Assembly (NCBI RefSeq): GCF_017916325.1
Contig: NC_090149.1
Location: 264,501-328,500, forward strand
DNA: 64,000 nucleotides
Origin: Leishmania martiniquensis
Lineage: Eukaryota; Euglenozoa; Kinetoplastea; Trypanosomatida; Trypanosomatidae
Direction of reading: 5' to 3'
Every line of letters starts with the position of its first letter. Within the stretch, counting starts at the first letter, position 1. A program made the translations under genes and the position numbers. The notes below the pieces were generated by a model. That model saw nothing but the letters and a program-made list of their open reading frames with translations, did no database searches and was not told the origin of the DNA. Of this stretch, positions 38,937 to 49,236 are shown piece by piece.

Positions 38937-41806
38937 CCTCGGTCTTCTTCCTACCTCCAGGGCGAAGAATATATATATATATGTATATGTATTATTGTTG
39001 TTGCTGTACTGATGCTGATACGGCTAATGCTGGTGATGCGTGTATGCGCGCGTTGGGTGGGGAGGGAGGGAGGGAGGCGCTGGTTGGTGAGAGAGAGGGG
39101 AAGAAGAACGAGTCGGGTGATGCGTCACGTTGAATGATGACAGTCGTAGAGGGGTGCGCTGAGAGAACAAAAGATGCGCATAAGAAAAAGAGAGCTGAAA
39201 GGGGGTGGGGGAGGAGGAGAGGGAAGAGAGCAAAGGGGTGCGCGCTGACTCACACACACACTCACACTCACATGCGCACGCACACACAGACAAACATAAA
39301 TATATGTTGAAAGAGATGAGCGGCGAAACTGCTGTGGAAGAGGGAGAGACCGCAACAACAAAAGAAGAAGACGAATATGGCTGTCTTCAATTACCATACG
39401 AGAGGTACGCACATGTAAGCAACGGCGACGGTGCTCCTGTGTGTGTGTGTGTGCGAGATTGCCTTATGCTTGCGTGGTGGTAGCAAAGAGCTCTGGCCGC
39501 TACCGATAAACGTGCGTGCGGGGGGCTCGTGCGGTGATGGCTGCAGTGGTGATGGCGGAGATGGGATCGCGAAGACGCAGCGCGACAAAGCGAAAAAAAA
39601 GAGGAGAGAGGTCCGAGTCGACGTGAGCTTCAGCGTTCCACAGAACAGTGAAAAAAAGCAGCAACACACACCGCACAAAATAGAATAGGAAAGGGGGGAG
39701 AGTGCGAGCGCAGAGACGCCGCAGCTGACGTTCAATCGACACCCAATGGCCACGACTCGAGCAGTCCGATAGAAAGGAAAAAGCTGAGGAGTTGGCGCGA
39801 GGAAATAAGTGACGCGGAAGAGGAAATGAAGAAAGTTAGCGAAGTCGAGATGGACATGAGGGGGTTATTTCCCACTGACAGCGAGAGAGAGAGTGCGACT
39901 GACGCATACACACGCACACACCCTCCCTCCTTCCCTCGCGGCACTCGCGCGTGTGCTCTGTGCGGAAGAGTGTGAGTGGTGCGCACGTGGACTCTCTTTC
40001 TGTGCCTTTTCCCCTTTCCCGTTCCCCCTCTTTTTGGCAGCTTTGCCTTCAGCGATGAGTCACTTCTATGTGCAGTTTTTTTTTCCTTTGTCGTGGGGGG
40101 AATGCGCGCGCCTCCCTCTTCCCCCCAAATGGCTGCGAATTGAGGCGTGGCAGAGAGGGAGGAGGGGGAGGGGGCCTCAGCACAGCTGTTCTGGACAAAC
40201 GTTTCACCCGCAACGCGCGTCCCGTGGAGAGGGGGACGAAAAGGGGGTAGAGGAGTGGCGGAGGAAGAGATCCTCGAGGATACGAGAGGGAGGCTGATGC
40301 GATGGGGGTGATGGCGCAAGGCGGGAAGAAGATTGACATTGCGTGGGCGAGAGAACGAAGTGTGGAAGAAGAGGAAGGGGAAGAGGACTCGAGCGCGATG
40401 GGCGCCTCAGCCCCGGAGAAGTGTCGTATGCAGGCACCGTTTCGATGATCGCGCTCGCATCCTTTGGTGCAGCTCTTATAGCCCGCGTTGGGCGAAGGGC
40501 AGAGCCGTAGGCAGGGTTGTACACGCCGCACACGCATCAAGATCCTTCACGGGATTCGTTCACCTGCCATTGATGCGGCACTCCGTGCTGGGAGCTGGAT
40601 GCGGCGTACATATATATATAGATGCGTATGCATGCAGAGGCACTGGACCAGATATGGCTTCCCATCTTGGCACCGCTCTGGCGCCTACGCAGGTGCTTCC
40701 GCTTTCACAGAGCTATGCATGCGTGGGGCTGACGTTGTCTACAATGATGACCTTTTTAGTTGCGTTTTTTTTCGTCTTCCTCCGTCTTTACGTACCGTCA
40801 CAATCTGTTAAGCACAAGCCAGAGAAGGGAAAAGTGGGTGGAGTAGACCATGGCCTGAAGAAGAGAAAGAGGCACATCGACGGAGACAGACAGCCCAACA
40901 ACAACCAGGCGTACACCTCCCCCCCGCCCACCTCATCGCCACACACAGAGAGAGACACGCACGCACGTATAGCCTGATACGAACATTTCGGTGAGGGCGA
41001 ATACGTGATAGCGAAGCCTCCCCTCCCCCCCCCACACAGACACATGCACACACTCCGGAAAAAAGGAGGAGGGAGAGAGGGAAATAGAAAAGGGGCCTGC
41101 CCAATGGACAGCGGCAACGATGGCAGAAGAAGAGGAAGGGGGACACAGAGGTGGAGAAGGGATGCATCAAATCTGCATGCCCTTCACCACAGACGCAAAA
41201 CAGCGACCTCAAGAGCGACAGCCAGTGAGGAGTGAGGGGTGGGTGAGGACAATGGACAGGCCGCAAGCGAACACATACGTACACGCGCAGATGTGAGTGG
41301 GGGTGGCAAAGGAGGGAAGAGTGCGAGAATGGGACGCGGGAATCCAAGACGGTATGTACATGCACGCATGTGTGTGTGTGATGAGGGTGGGCTTGGGGGA
41401 GGAGGAGGGGGGTAGGAGCTCTTCACTTTTCGCAGGTGCGCACTGGAGCCGCTGCTTCATCCACAACCCGAGCAACTAGAGCGAACAAAGAGGCAAAGAA
41501 AAAACGCTGCGGAGGCACAGCGTCCACAACAGCACAATAAAACGTATGGGTGCCCACAGAGACGAGGGCATCTGAGTCACCAAGTCCTCAGACGAGCACA
41601 GCGCTCATTGCCTACAGACATAGGCGCACACGCCCCCATTTTTAGCCTGTCCGCATGCCGCCATCACCGTCTCGGTCGCTCAACGCCGTGAGAGTCGACG
41701 CATCGCCAAAAGCAAACGTCCCTCCCCTCCCCGAGGAGTGCGGTCCCGTTCTGTGTCAAGAGCAAAAAAACAACAACAACAGAAGGCGCGCTATTTTCAG
41801 CACCCG
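38937..41806. other. 2.9-kb intergenic region upstream of the giant gene
   Basis: Contains (AT)n tracts at 38969-38982 and about 40609-40621, GGGA repeats near 39060-39075, CA-rich runs near 39255-39292, and (GT)n near 39439-39453. Minus-strand ORFs of up to 195 codons (39732-40319 and 40808-41365) are Ser/Pro/Cys/His-rich without domains and overlap others in different frames. I see no supported gene. Confidence 0.6.
39030..39031 (-). promoter_or_regulatory. Candidate spliced-leader acceptor AG for the giant gene
   Basis: On the minus strand the ccctccctccctcccc run (about 39075 down to 39058) is followed by the first AG at 39030-39031 (atcaccag). The leader would be 93 bases and would carry the (AT)n tract. 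Confidence 0.35.
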
Positions 41807-43048
41807 CTACGCCTCGCGCTTGCTTGGTGGCTTGTAGACACCGGCCGAGCCGCCAGCACTAGGCGGCTTGTATGCACCAGCGTTGCTGCCAGCGGCGACC
41901 GGTGGCTTGTAGACGCCGGCACCGCCGCTGCTCGGAGGCTTGTAGGCCTCGCTGGTGGAGGCCGGCGGCCTGTACCCACCGACAGACGCGCCACCTGAAG
42001 TAGGGGGCCTGTATGCCCCAGCACCGGCGTTGGAAGCGCCCGGCACCGGCGGCCTGTAAGCCTCACCAACAGACGTGCTTGGCGGCCTGTAGACACCAGC
42101 GCTGGGGGGCTTGTACGCACCACTGCCACCGGCAGGAGGACGGTAAGCGCCCGGGGAGGAGCCGCCAGGCGCCGACGGCCTGTACACCCCGCTGCTGGCG
42201 TGCGGGGCCATGGGCGCAGAGGACGAGGCCGGCGAGGGCTCCATCGTGGCGCTGCTCTTGGTAGGCGGGACGTACTTGTTGCCACTCGCCGCCGCTGCTG
42301 CAGTGGAGTTCGGAGAAGAATGGAAGGACTCCTGTGCAACCTCTGTCGGCCCGGACTCGCTGTTGTGCTTCTGAGAGGGTAATGCGGCGGCCGCCTGCTG
42401 CTGCTGCTGTGACTCCGGGGCCAGCGATGGCTGCTGCTTGCGCGCGTTGCCAAAGGTCTCCTCGAGGGTGGGCAGATTCTCCAGGCTCAGGCCTTGCGTG
42501 CGCGGCGCGCTACGGCTGCCCGCAGAGGTGCCTCCGCTGCCACCTTCGCCGCCGATCGCGCCGGTCGCGTTGCGGTGACCGCGTGCGACAAACTTCGCCA
42601 CCTTCGTTTCCTTCGGCGAGCCCTCTGGAGAATGGGCCTCGCCGTTGTTGCCGGCAGCAGCAGCCTTCTTTTCCGCTGCCTCTGCCTCCTCCTTGGAATT
42701 TTGTTCCGCCGCCGCCTGCGCCTCTTCCTGACGCTTCGAGTCCTGCGCCGCTTTCACCGTCTCCCACGTCTTGGCACAGCGCGTGGCTCCAGTGAGGTTG
42801 AGGTTCACAGCAACCACTGGCGCCGCGACAGTCTTCTCAGGGGCGGGAAGCGGTGAAGCGCTTCCGGTACCTGCCGAGGCATCGCTGCCCCCGGTGTTCG
42901 CCAGCGTGACGGCCTTAGCCGAGACCGTGCTCACGCGCGGCACCGTCTCGAGTCCGAAACCGCCAAGAGCGGCGTCATCGGCTGACTTTTTGGTCCCCTT
43001 CTTTGCGCTCTTTTTATTATTTTTGTTGAGAAAGGCGTCCAGATCCAT
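41807..43048 (-). CDS. Hypothetical protein with eleven C-terminal Tyr-(Arg/Lys)-Pro-Pro-type repeats
   Basis: From the Met of MDLDAFLNKNNKKSAKKG the product is 413 residues. The open frame runs on to 43231, but that part is low complexity. The N-terminus is Lys-rich. A charged helical segment (about residues 88-125, with KTWETVKAAQDSKRQEEAQ) and a short conserved-looking stretch (LSLENLPTLEETFGNARKQ) follow. The last 125 or so residues are a degenerate tandem array: eleven units, ten with AYRPP, AYKPP, VYRPP, VYKPP or GYRPP and one with VYRPS, each spaced by a Gly/Ser-rich linker. A single YVPP precedes them. Regular Tyr-Pro-Pro motifs may be peptide ligands or promote self-association; RNA-granule or translation roles are possible but not shown. 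No catalytic domain is present. The family is not recognised. Confidence 0.85.
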   Translation of the reverse strand: MDLDAFLNKNNKKSAKKGTKKSADDAALGGFGLETVPRVSTVSAKAVTLANTGGSDASAGTGSASPLPAPEKTVAAPVVAVNLNLTGATRCAKTWETVKAAQDSKRQEEAQAAAEQNSKEEAEAAEKKAAAAGNNGEAHSPEGSPKETKVAKFVARGHRNATGAIGGEGGSGGTSAGSRSAPRTQGLSLENLPTLEETFGNARKQQPSLAPESQQQQQAAAALPSQKHNSESGPTEVAQESFHSSPNSTAAAAASGNKYVPPTKSSATMEPSPASSSAPMAPHASSGVYRPSAPGGSSPGAYRPPAGGSGAYKPPSAGVYRPPSTSVGEAYRPPVPGASNAGAGAYRPPTSGGASVGGYRPPASTSEAYKPPSSGGAGVYKPPVAAGSNAGAYKPPSAGGSAGVYKPPSKREA

Positions 43049-45324
43049 CGGCGCAGGAGTGGGAAGTGTGAGCGTGTGTGACGTTGAGGGGAATAGAGGA
43101 GGGCTTCGGTATGCCAGGATGTGTCGTCTGACTCGTCGGCTTATGCGCCTCTTAAGAGGTTCGCGGGAAGGAAGAGGAGAGGGGAGGGGAAAAGGCCGCT
43201 GCCACACACACACACACACAACACAACGCACAACACAGACACCGACACAATGTTAAAATAGGGTACAAAAGGGAACAGTTCTTATGTGCTCGCCGCTTAC
43301 AGGCTCGAGGTCTTTGTTAGAGAGGCGTGTGTGTGTGTGTGTGTCAGAGACAGAGATAGAGAAGGGAGGAGCACTTTCTGTTCGCCAAACAGAAGAAAAA
43401 AATAGAAGTCAGCGAAAAAAAAGTTTGCTGGATCAGATGCGCAATGTAGAAACACACACACACACCTCACAAACACGCACAAATACAGACAGCTGACAAA
43501 GAGATGTACAACGGCGGTGATGAGGGAGAAAGGGGAAGCGAGAGATGAATAGATGAAGAGAGGGTGGCGCTGGTGGTGGTGGAGTCAGGATGCGGAGGGG
43601 AGGGGGGAATAATAGGAGTGAAGCCGATGCGCCCACTGCAAGACACACCACACACGCACACACACGAGCAGTGATGGTTGAAACAAAAAGATAAAAAGGG
43701 AGGCGGCAAAGGGGAAGGAGGGGTTGCAGGGATGCGATGGCCTGCACGAGCTGACCCACCTTAGGTGGTGGTCAACGCCCGCCATGCATAAAATGCTCCC
43801 AGGGAGCCAAGCATGAGAGGCACGGCGTTGCCTCGGCATATGAGCCGCCGCGGTGGCAGTGGCATGTGGGGACGCGGGGGGGGGAAGGGGTGCGCGGGAG
43901 AGGGCAGGGAGTCGTCGGACCACAGCTGAGGGAGAGCGGCGCATATGCCTGTGCTCTGCTGGGCGCACGAGCACACTCCCCAGGTGCGCACCCCTTCTCT
44001 CTCCCCCTCTCCTCCTCCTCTTCAACCGTTGCTGCGCTGAAGACACGAGCCCAGGCCACAAGCGCAAAGAGAAGGGGGGAAGAGAGGGGGAAAAGGCGAT
44101 GCGTTAGGTCACGAGGCGTTAGCACGCCCTTTTTTTTGCGTGAGCTTCGTGTGTTGCGTCTCCGCCGAGCCTGGAGCGAAACCTCCAAGTGGTAAGTGGT
44201 ACAGGAGCGCACTTGTGCGTGCAAAGGAGTGCGCGCTTTCCCCGTCTCTTGCGTCCGTTTTGTGAAGGCGGGGTGCCCCGTCCCAAATGGCACGTGAGAG
44301 GAGACCGATAGCCTAAGCCAGGAGTAATGAGGGGGGCGTAAGGCCCCGCAAACGAGTCGACGGACTGCCACAGGCACACACACACACATACACTGCATCT
44401 TTATATACATGCACCAAATGGCAACAGAAAGGAATAATTGTACGGCACGCACCAACAGAAAAACACGTGAGAGGAAAGTGTGCGTGTGTGTGTGTCGGGA
44501 GGGAGGGGGAGGGGGGAAAGTGTGTGTGTGGGTGGGGCAAATAAGAGGGGGTGTTCGCCTTCGTCGCGGTGCCTCGCCATAATATGGATGGCACCGCGTG
44601 CACGCTGCCTGCCCCTTTAGTGACGAGGCGTCTGCAGGAACATGCACAGGTTTGTGTAGACACATGTCAGACGTACCCCATAGCGGCCTACGCGTGCAGT
44701 CACACACACGAAAAAAGCAAGACAACCAATGAGACCGGAAAAAAAGGCGGGCGGCGGTGGCGGTGACGGTGATGACAGGCGGGGGACGAGTGCGGCGATT
44801 GGTGCGCGCTGCAGTGGTTCTATAAGCACACACATACACACAGAGCTAGTTAAGAGGAGGCGAGGGTGATTCACTGTGGTGCGATGACGGCAGCAATTCC
44901 ATTCCGGCACGCTACCACGTCGGGAGGGAGAGGGGGAGAGAGAGAGGGAGGGCTTAGGCAGGTTGCCTCGTGAAGATACACATCGAAATACAACGTGTCA
45001 AGGCTGAGTAAAGAGGAAGAGAGGCAGCATCAGCAACCTGGTCCCCCCTGCCCCACCACACAAACACACACACACACACTTCTTATCCACAGACACATCT
45101 GCGCCGAGCGCCGCGCGGCTGAAGACGACCGGAGACAAAAAGGGGAACAAAACAAATAAATGCGCGCGCGCGTACATCAGAAACAACGCAACGACAAAAG
45201 AAATCACCGAATGGCGCTCAGGCGGAGGGGGGCCTAGGTGGCGGCATCGCAACGATAGATGCCAGCAAACGCCGCCCGCCCAAGGGAGGGAAGGTGGCAG
45301 CGTGAGATGTGCGCGTGCACGACT
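43049..45324. other. 2.3-kb intergenic region, kinesin to YRPP-repeat gene
   Basis: It carries a (CA)n run at 43203-43220, a (GT)n run at about 43327-43344, a (CA)n run near 43450-43466, and CA/GT runs around 44376-44390, 44480-44495 and 45060-45080. A minus-strand ORF of 355 codons (43772-44839) is Cys/His/Pro/Ser-rich, has no domain, and reads like translated repeats, so I do not call it a gene. Confidence 0.6.
43151..43152 (-). promoter_or_regulatory. Candidate spliced-leader acceptor AG for the YRPP-repeat gene
   Basis: On the minus strand a strong C/T tract (about 43195 down to 43165) is followed by cctcttaag with the AG at 43151-43152. The leader would be about 102 bases. The site also lies inside the longer open frame, which supports starting at 43048. 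Confidence 0.4.
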
Positions 45325-48300
45325 TCACCAATACGCAGGCGAGTTCAACGACTTCACGGTGAAGTAGTGGCGATCACGCGAAGGGGTTGGGCCGCTCGTG
45401 TCCGTGTTGGCCCTCCCGTTCTGCTTTAGATTTCGGCCAATAGATGAGAGGAGCGCATGGTCCAGTGACGGCGCCGTCGTATCCGCCGCGGCGGATACGA
45501 CGGCGCCCTCTGTGGCAGCCTCGGCGGTCGGGTAATGGGGATACCTTCCTGGATGCCCACTCGCGCCATCGGCTGGCATCGCGTCGGTGAGGCACTCGAA
45601 CTGGTTTGCGGCACCGCTGGCTCTGTCGCCATCTTCATCGCTGCTCTCACCTCCGTACCGGCGCGATAGATCAACGTCATGCTCAGCCTGCATGCACTGG
45701 ACCTCACCATCACCCTCTTTCTCGGCACGAATCGCTGCAGCTTGCGGTGCGCCCGTTGGCTGCAGGAGCTCATATTCTCGAACATCCGCCTTTGCTGCAG
45801 CACCGACATTGGCGCCACCGCTGTTCGCCTGCTGTTGCGGCGGCAGTAACTGTGGAAACGATGAGGAACGACGCACTTCACTTACCATCTCGTGGTCCTT
45901 GCGGTGCTTGTAGGGCATGCCGTGGCCTGCCTTCGCTGTCTGGCTCGGCGATGAGTCGGCAGTGACGGATCTGCGGCGACAGTCGCGCGCCGCTTCGGCC
46001 TGACGCGCTGCGCCGATCCATGGCGAATTCATGGGCCACCGCGACGACATCGGAGTGGATGCCTGGCGCTCCATTTCCGGTTTCTCGTCCAGGCCGCCGC
46101 CGCAACGCTGTGCGGGGCCTACGTGCCTCTGTTGCAGCGTCTCGCGAGTGCTCTGCTGCGGCTGCTGCTGATGCACCCCCACCGCGTCACTTTGCAGCTG
46201 CGGTACACCCGAGCAGCGAGGCAGGCGCTCCGGGTCGGGGCGCTGCTTTCCCGACCTGTGGTGGCCACCACGCAGACTCTTGTCGCCCTCGCCACACTCC
46301 TGGAGAAGCACTGTGCAGCTTGAAGCTGAAACGCTGCTGCTCTCTTCCATGACGCCGCCTCCTAAGCCCAGGTAGGTGACCGTTTGGTAGAAGGACGGCG
46401 CGTCGTCCAAGTTGGCATTCGTCGCCGCCGCGCCGCCGCCACCGTCGTGCTGCACACTCGCTGCCGTCTGCCCAGCGGCGGCAAAAAACACCTCCGCTGC
46501 TCCTTCCGCAGTGACCCTCGTCGGCGGCGGCTCGGCGGCGTCGCCCTCATTTTGCGTCGGTCGCGGCCTCCGGCTGGGGGCCATGTGGGATGAGCGGAGG
46601 CGCTGCGGCTTCTGCGGTGCTCTCTTCGCTTTGTGCTGCTGCTGTTGGGGTGCCCCTGCCGGGGGCAGCGGATCGCTTTCGCGGTGTGTCGTACACGGCG
46701 AGCCAGCAGAGCTGCCGCCACGGTGATGGGGCGGCACGGCACCGCTGAGATGCGTCGTCTCGCGCAACCTGGGCGAGCGAAGATCTGTCGCCCCCACTGT
46801 CGCTACCGCGCCAGTGAATGGCGCACCGCCGCTGTCACTACCGGCTAGGCTCAAGTGCTTCTCCGTCGAGTGCTTCTTCTCTTTTGCCCTAGCCGGGCTC
46901 CAGGTTGCGCCGACAGTATCGCCTGCGCTGCAGTGTTCCGCGGAGAAAGACAGCGCAGGCGATACTGTCGGGCCGTTGGCTTCTGTGCCTCGGCTCAGCC
47001 ACGGAAGGCGGAGAGAGGTGTCGAGTGGCGACAGGCGACGCGGTCCGGATGCCCAACTCATCGCCTTTGCGTCCCCCTCGTGGCTGGCTGCGTCAGCAGC
47101 TGCGCGGCCGGCTGTCATCGCCCCAAGGGCAGTGCGTACCGATATCAGCTCCTCTTGCTGCCGCTGCGCCTCTGCACGCCAGTACGCCTCTGCGGCCTGG
47201 TGGCGTGCGACTGCCTTCCGCAGCGCCTCCTTCTGCGCTTCGCTGCTCTGCAGGCGCAACTCGTACTTGTCCTCCCGCTCCCGCATCTCGCGCAGAAGCT
47301 GCTCGCTTAGCAGGATGCCCTCCTTCAGCTCCGCAACGTGGATGGGGTTTGGGGCCCTCCGAAGAGCCTCCTGCATTAGCTGCATCTGCTCGCGCATCTC
47401 GCGAATAATGCGAGATGCTGGTGCCTCGTTGAGCCGCGCGTGGTTGACGACACCGCGTGCGAGTGTGGCGTACCGCAGCGTCGACTCTGTCTCACCAATG
47501 TTCGACGCACCGGGCGAAACGTTCGCGCACATGACGGTGAAGCTGTTGCCGCCGAGGTTGTCGGAGAGGACGTACGTCAGAAGGCTTTCCCGGTATGGGA
47601 TGACAGCCCCTTTTTTGCCTTTGCCGCCACCAGTGAGAGCCTGCGTGCTGCGCTCGCTGCCGGCTCTGTTGCAGTTGTTTACGAGTCCGTCCAGCACCCG
47701 TCGCAGGGTGGAAAGGGATGCGTTAATACTGTTCGCTTCAGCGAGGTGCTTGCCAGTCGCCTTGGACTGCGTGTTGCGCTCGCTGCCGGCCAGGTCGACG
47801 AGGTTGATCTTGCTGAAGGTCTCCAGCGCCACTTCGCGTCCGCGTACACGGCCCCCTGTGCCCTCGCGCTGTGTAACCTGGAACTGAAAAATCGCGTGTG
47901 AGCGGCTCGAATTTGCGTTCATCGCCGTGCTGCACTGTGTGCGCAGAGCGTTGCCAGCCTGTAGCAACTCCTCGCACTCGGCCCACGTGCTTACTGGAAC
48001 ACATGTAAGGCCTTCCACGTAAATTCCCTGCGATGGGTGATGCCGCACCTTGAGCGTGCGGTACTCATCGCTCTCCACATCCTTTCTGTCGAAGCGGCTG
48101 CGGTAGCGCAAAATGGCGTTCTTGGGCCGCTGCTTCAGGAGGTCGCGCACCTGCTCATTGTATATCTCCATGTAGGAGATCTGCAGAACCACCGCCGCTG
48201 CCCGTGCCGCCGGCGCGGCTGCGCTGCCCTCGTGCGCCTCGGCGTTGCGCATGGCGACGCGCGCGAAGAGCAGCTGGCACAGCCGCGGGATCAGTCCCGG

Positions 48301-49236
48301 ATGCCGCGCTGTCCCCATCATGGTGTATGTCTTGCCGCTGCCTGTCTGGCCATAGGCAAACATGCACGTGTTGTACCCCTGCAGTGCCGCGTCTACCAAA
48401 GGGATGGCGAGCTGCTCGTAAATGGCGACCTGCTCCGCTTCGGCCAGCCCCTCCTGCTCCGGCGTAGGCATCATCGAAGGCGGTGACCGCCACGCGCGAT
48501 GAGGGGCACCGTCCTCGGTCTCGTCGGCAATGATGTATGGAGCACCACCGCTGGCCCGCTGCACGGACGCCGAGGGTAAAGCGAGGCTGCCCGTGAGGCG
48601 TGCGTCCAGCATCACTCTTGGCGTAAAGCTGCTGTAGACATAATCGTATGTAAAAGCGCTACGCACCGGCGCCGTCGCACTGCCGTTCGCTGAAAGGCGG
48701 TGCCGATCAAGCAGAACTATAGTTCGTCCATCACTCTCGACTTCCACAGCCGGCAGTGGCATGCTGTCCACGTTGAGCGACGCCTGGGGGCCGTACGGGG
48801 GCACACCTGCGAGCTCCGTCGAGGCTGTGGCACCGGCTTGACTTGCGCTAGCCAACACTGTTGCACTCAGAGACCTTTGCTCTGACCCGAGCGGCTGCCT
48901 CGAGGATGAGCGCGGGCCGCCGTTCCGTGCCGCCGTGGCGCCCTCCAGCTCCTCCGCGGCCGCGCGTCGCTCCTGGCGCCACTGGCGCACCTCTGCCTCT
49001 GTGAAGGGGCGAATGCGAGCGGCGACAACGATGCGAAAGTCTGCTGCCACGTCGCGCTTGGCAGCTGCAGCACTCTTGCTGGCTACTGTGACAGAGGTGT
49101 CATTGGGAACCAACGGCAAGTCGTCCCGGCCCAGCGGCAGTGGCTCCCGTCGACGGGGCTTGCGCGCACCTGTGCCACCGCTTGCGTCTGGATGGTCGCT
49201 GTACAGCGGGCTGATCGTGACGCCTACGTCTTTCAT
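45325..49236 (-). CDS. Kinesin with N-terminal motor, kinesin-3-like
   Basis: This 1303-residue microtubule motor has its motor domain at about 67-605. Visible in order are DFRIVVAARIRPF (first strand), P-loop GQTGSGKT (Lys near 302), switch I NSSRSHAIF (near 444) and switch II LVDLAGSERN (near 480). Then come SINASLSTLRRVL and the neck ASRIIREMREQM, which resembles the kinesin-3 neck (NARLIRELKEE type). The P-loop falls about 200 residues later than in a standard motor because of Ala/Ser-rich insertions after the first strand. Microtubule-facing loops also hold Gly/Ala/Arg-rich insertions. A short coiled coil (about 605-720) follows; the rest is Ser/Pro/Gln-rich and probably disordered. I see no FHA or PH domain, so cargo binding is unknown. 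The tail contains a perfect 38-bp palindrome (45470-45507) and an inverted repeat with 21-bp arms (46910-46971). Confidence 0.95.
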   Translation of the reverse strand: MKDVGVTISPLYSDHPDASGGTGARKPRRREPLPLGRDDLPLVPNDTSVTVASKSAAAAKRDVAADFRIVVAARIRPFTEAEVRQWRQERRAAAEELEGATAARNGGPRSSSRQPLGSEQRSLSATVLASASQAGATASTELAGVPPYGPQASLNVDSMPLPAVEVESDGRTIVLLDRHRLSANGSATAPVRSAFTYDYVYSSFTPRVMLDARLTGSLALPSASVQRASGGAPYIIADETEDGAPHRAWRSPPSMMPTPEQEGLAEAEQVAIYEQLAIPLVDAALQGYNTCMFAYGQTGSGKTYTMMGTARHPGLIPRLCQLLFARVAMRNAEAHEGSAAAPAARAAAVVLQISYMEIYNEQVRDLLKQRPKNAILRYRSRFDRKDVESDEYRTLKVRHHPSQGIYVEGLTCVPVSTWAECEELLQAGNALRTQCSTAMNANSSRSHAIFQFQVTQREGTGGRVRGREVALETFSKINLVDLAGSERNTQSKATGKHLAEANSINASLSTLRRVLDGLVNNCNRAGSERSTQALTGGGKGKKGAVIPYRESLLTYVLSDNLGGNSFTVMCANVSPGASNIGETESTLRYATLARGVVNHARLNEAPASRIIREMREQMQLMQEALRRAPNPIHVAELKEGILLSEQLLREMREREDKYELRLQSSEAQKEALRKAVARHQAAEAYWRAEAQRQQEELISVRTALGAMTAGRAAADAASHEGDAKAMSWASGPRRLSPLDTSLRLPWLSRGTEANGPTVSPALSFSAEHCSAGDTVGATWSPARAKEKKHSTEKHLSLAGSDSGGAPFTGAVATVGATDLRSPRLRETTHLSGAVPPHHRGGSSAGSPCTTHRESDPLPPAGAPQQQQHKAKRAPQKPQRLRSSHMAPSRRPRPTQNEGDAAEPPPTRVTAEGAAEVFFAAAGQTAASVQHDGGGGAAATNANLDDAPSFYQTVTYLGLGGGVMEESSSVSASSCTVLLQECGEGDKSLRGGHHRSGKQRPDPERLPRCSGVPQLQSDAVGVHQQQPQQSTRETLQQRHVGPAQRCGGGLDEKPEMERQASTPMSSRWPMNSPWIGAARQAEAARDCRRRSVTADSSPSQTAKAGHGMPYKHRKDHEMVSEVRRSSSFPQLLPPQQQANSGGANVGAAAKADVREYELLQPTGAPQAAAIRAEKEGDGEVQCMQAEHDVDLSRRYGGESSDEDGDRASGAANQFECLTDAMPADGASGHPGRYPHYPTAEAATEGAVVSAAADTTAPSLDHALLSSIGRNLKQNGRANTDTSGPTPSRDRHYFTVKSLNSPAYW
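45470..45507. repeat. Perfect 38-bp palindrome in the kinesin tail
   Basis: Bases 45470-45488 (ggcgccgtcgtatccgccg) are followed directly by their exact reverse complement at 45489-45507, with no spacer. It encodes about GAVVSAAADTTAPS. Such a sequence can form a cruciform or a long RNA hairpin and would read as coding from both strands. Exact palindromes of this length are very unlikely by chance in coding DNA. Confidence 0.97.
46910..46971. repeat. Inverted repeat with perfect 21-bp arms in the kinesin tail
   Basis: The arm 46910-46930 (core cgacagtatcgcctgcgctg) pairs exactly with 46951-46971, around a 20-base loop. It encodes TVSPALS on one side and SAGDTV on the other, so the two arms give unrelated peptides. 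It sits in the linker just after the coiled coil. Confidence 0.97.

Noticed and set aside
39732..41365. Minus-strand ORFs of 185 and 195 codons in the gap upstream of the giant gene
   Set aside because: Low-complexity sequence with competing frames and no recognisable motif.
43772..44839. Minus-strand ORF of 355 codons in the gap upstream of the YRPP-repeat gene
   Set aside because: The translation is Cys/His/Thr/Pro-rich from CA and GA repeats, has no domain, and overlaps equally long open frames in other phases.
46814..47887. Plus-strand ORF of 357 codons opposite the kinesin
   Set aside because: Shadow of the kinesin frame in GC-rich DNA; no domain and opposite to every other gene.
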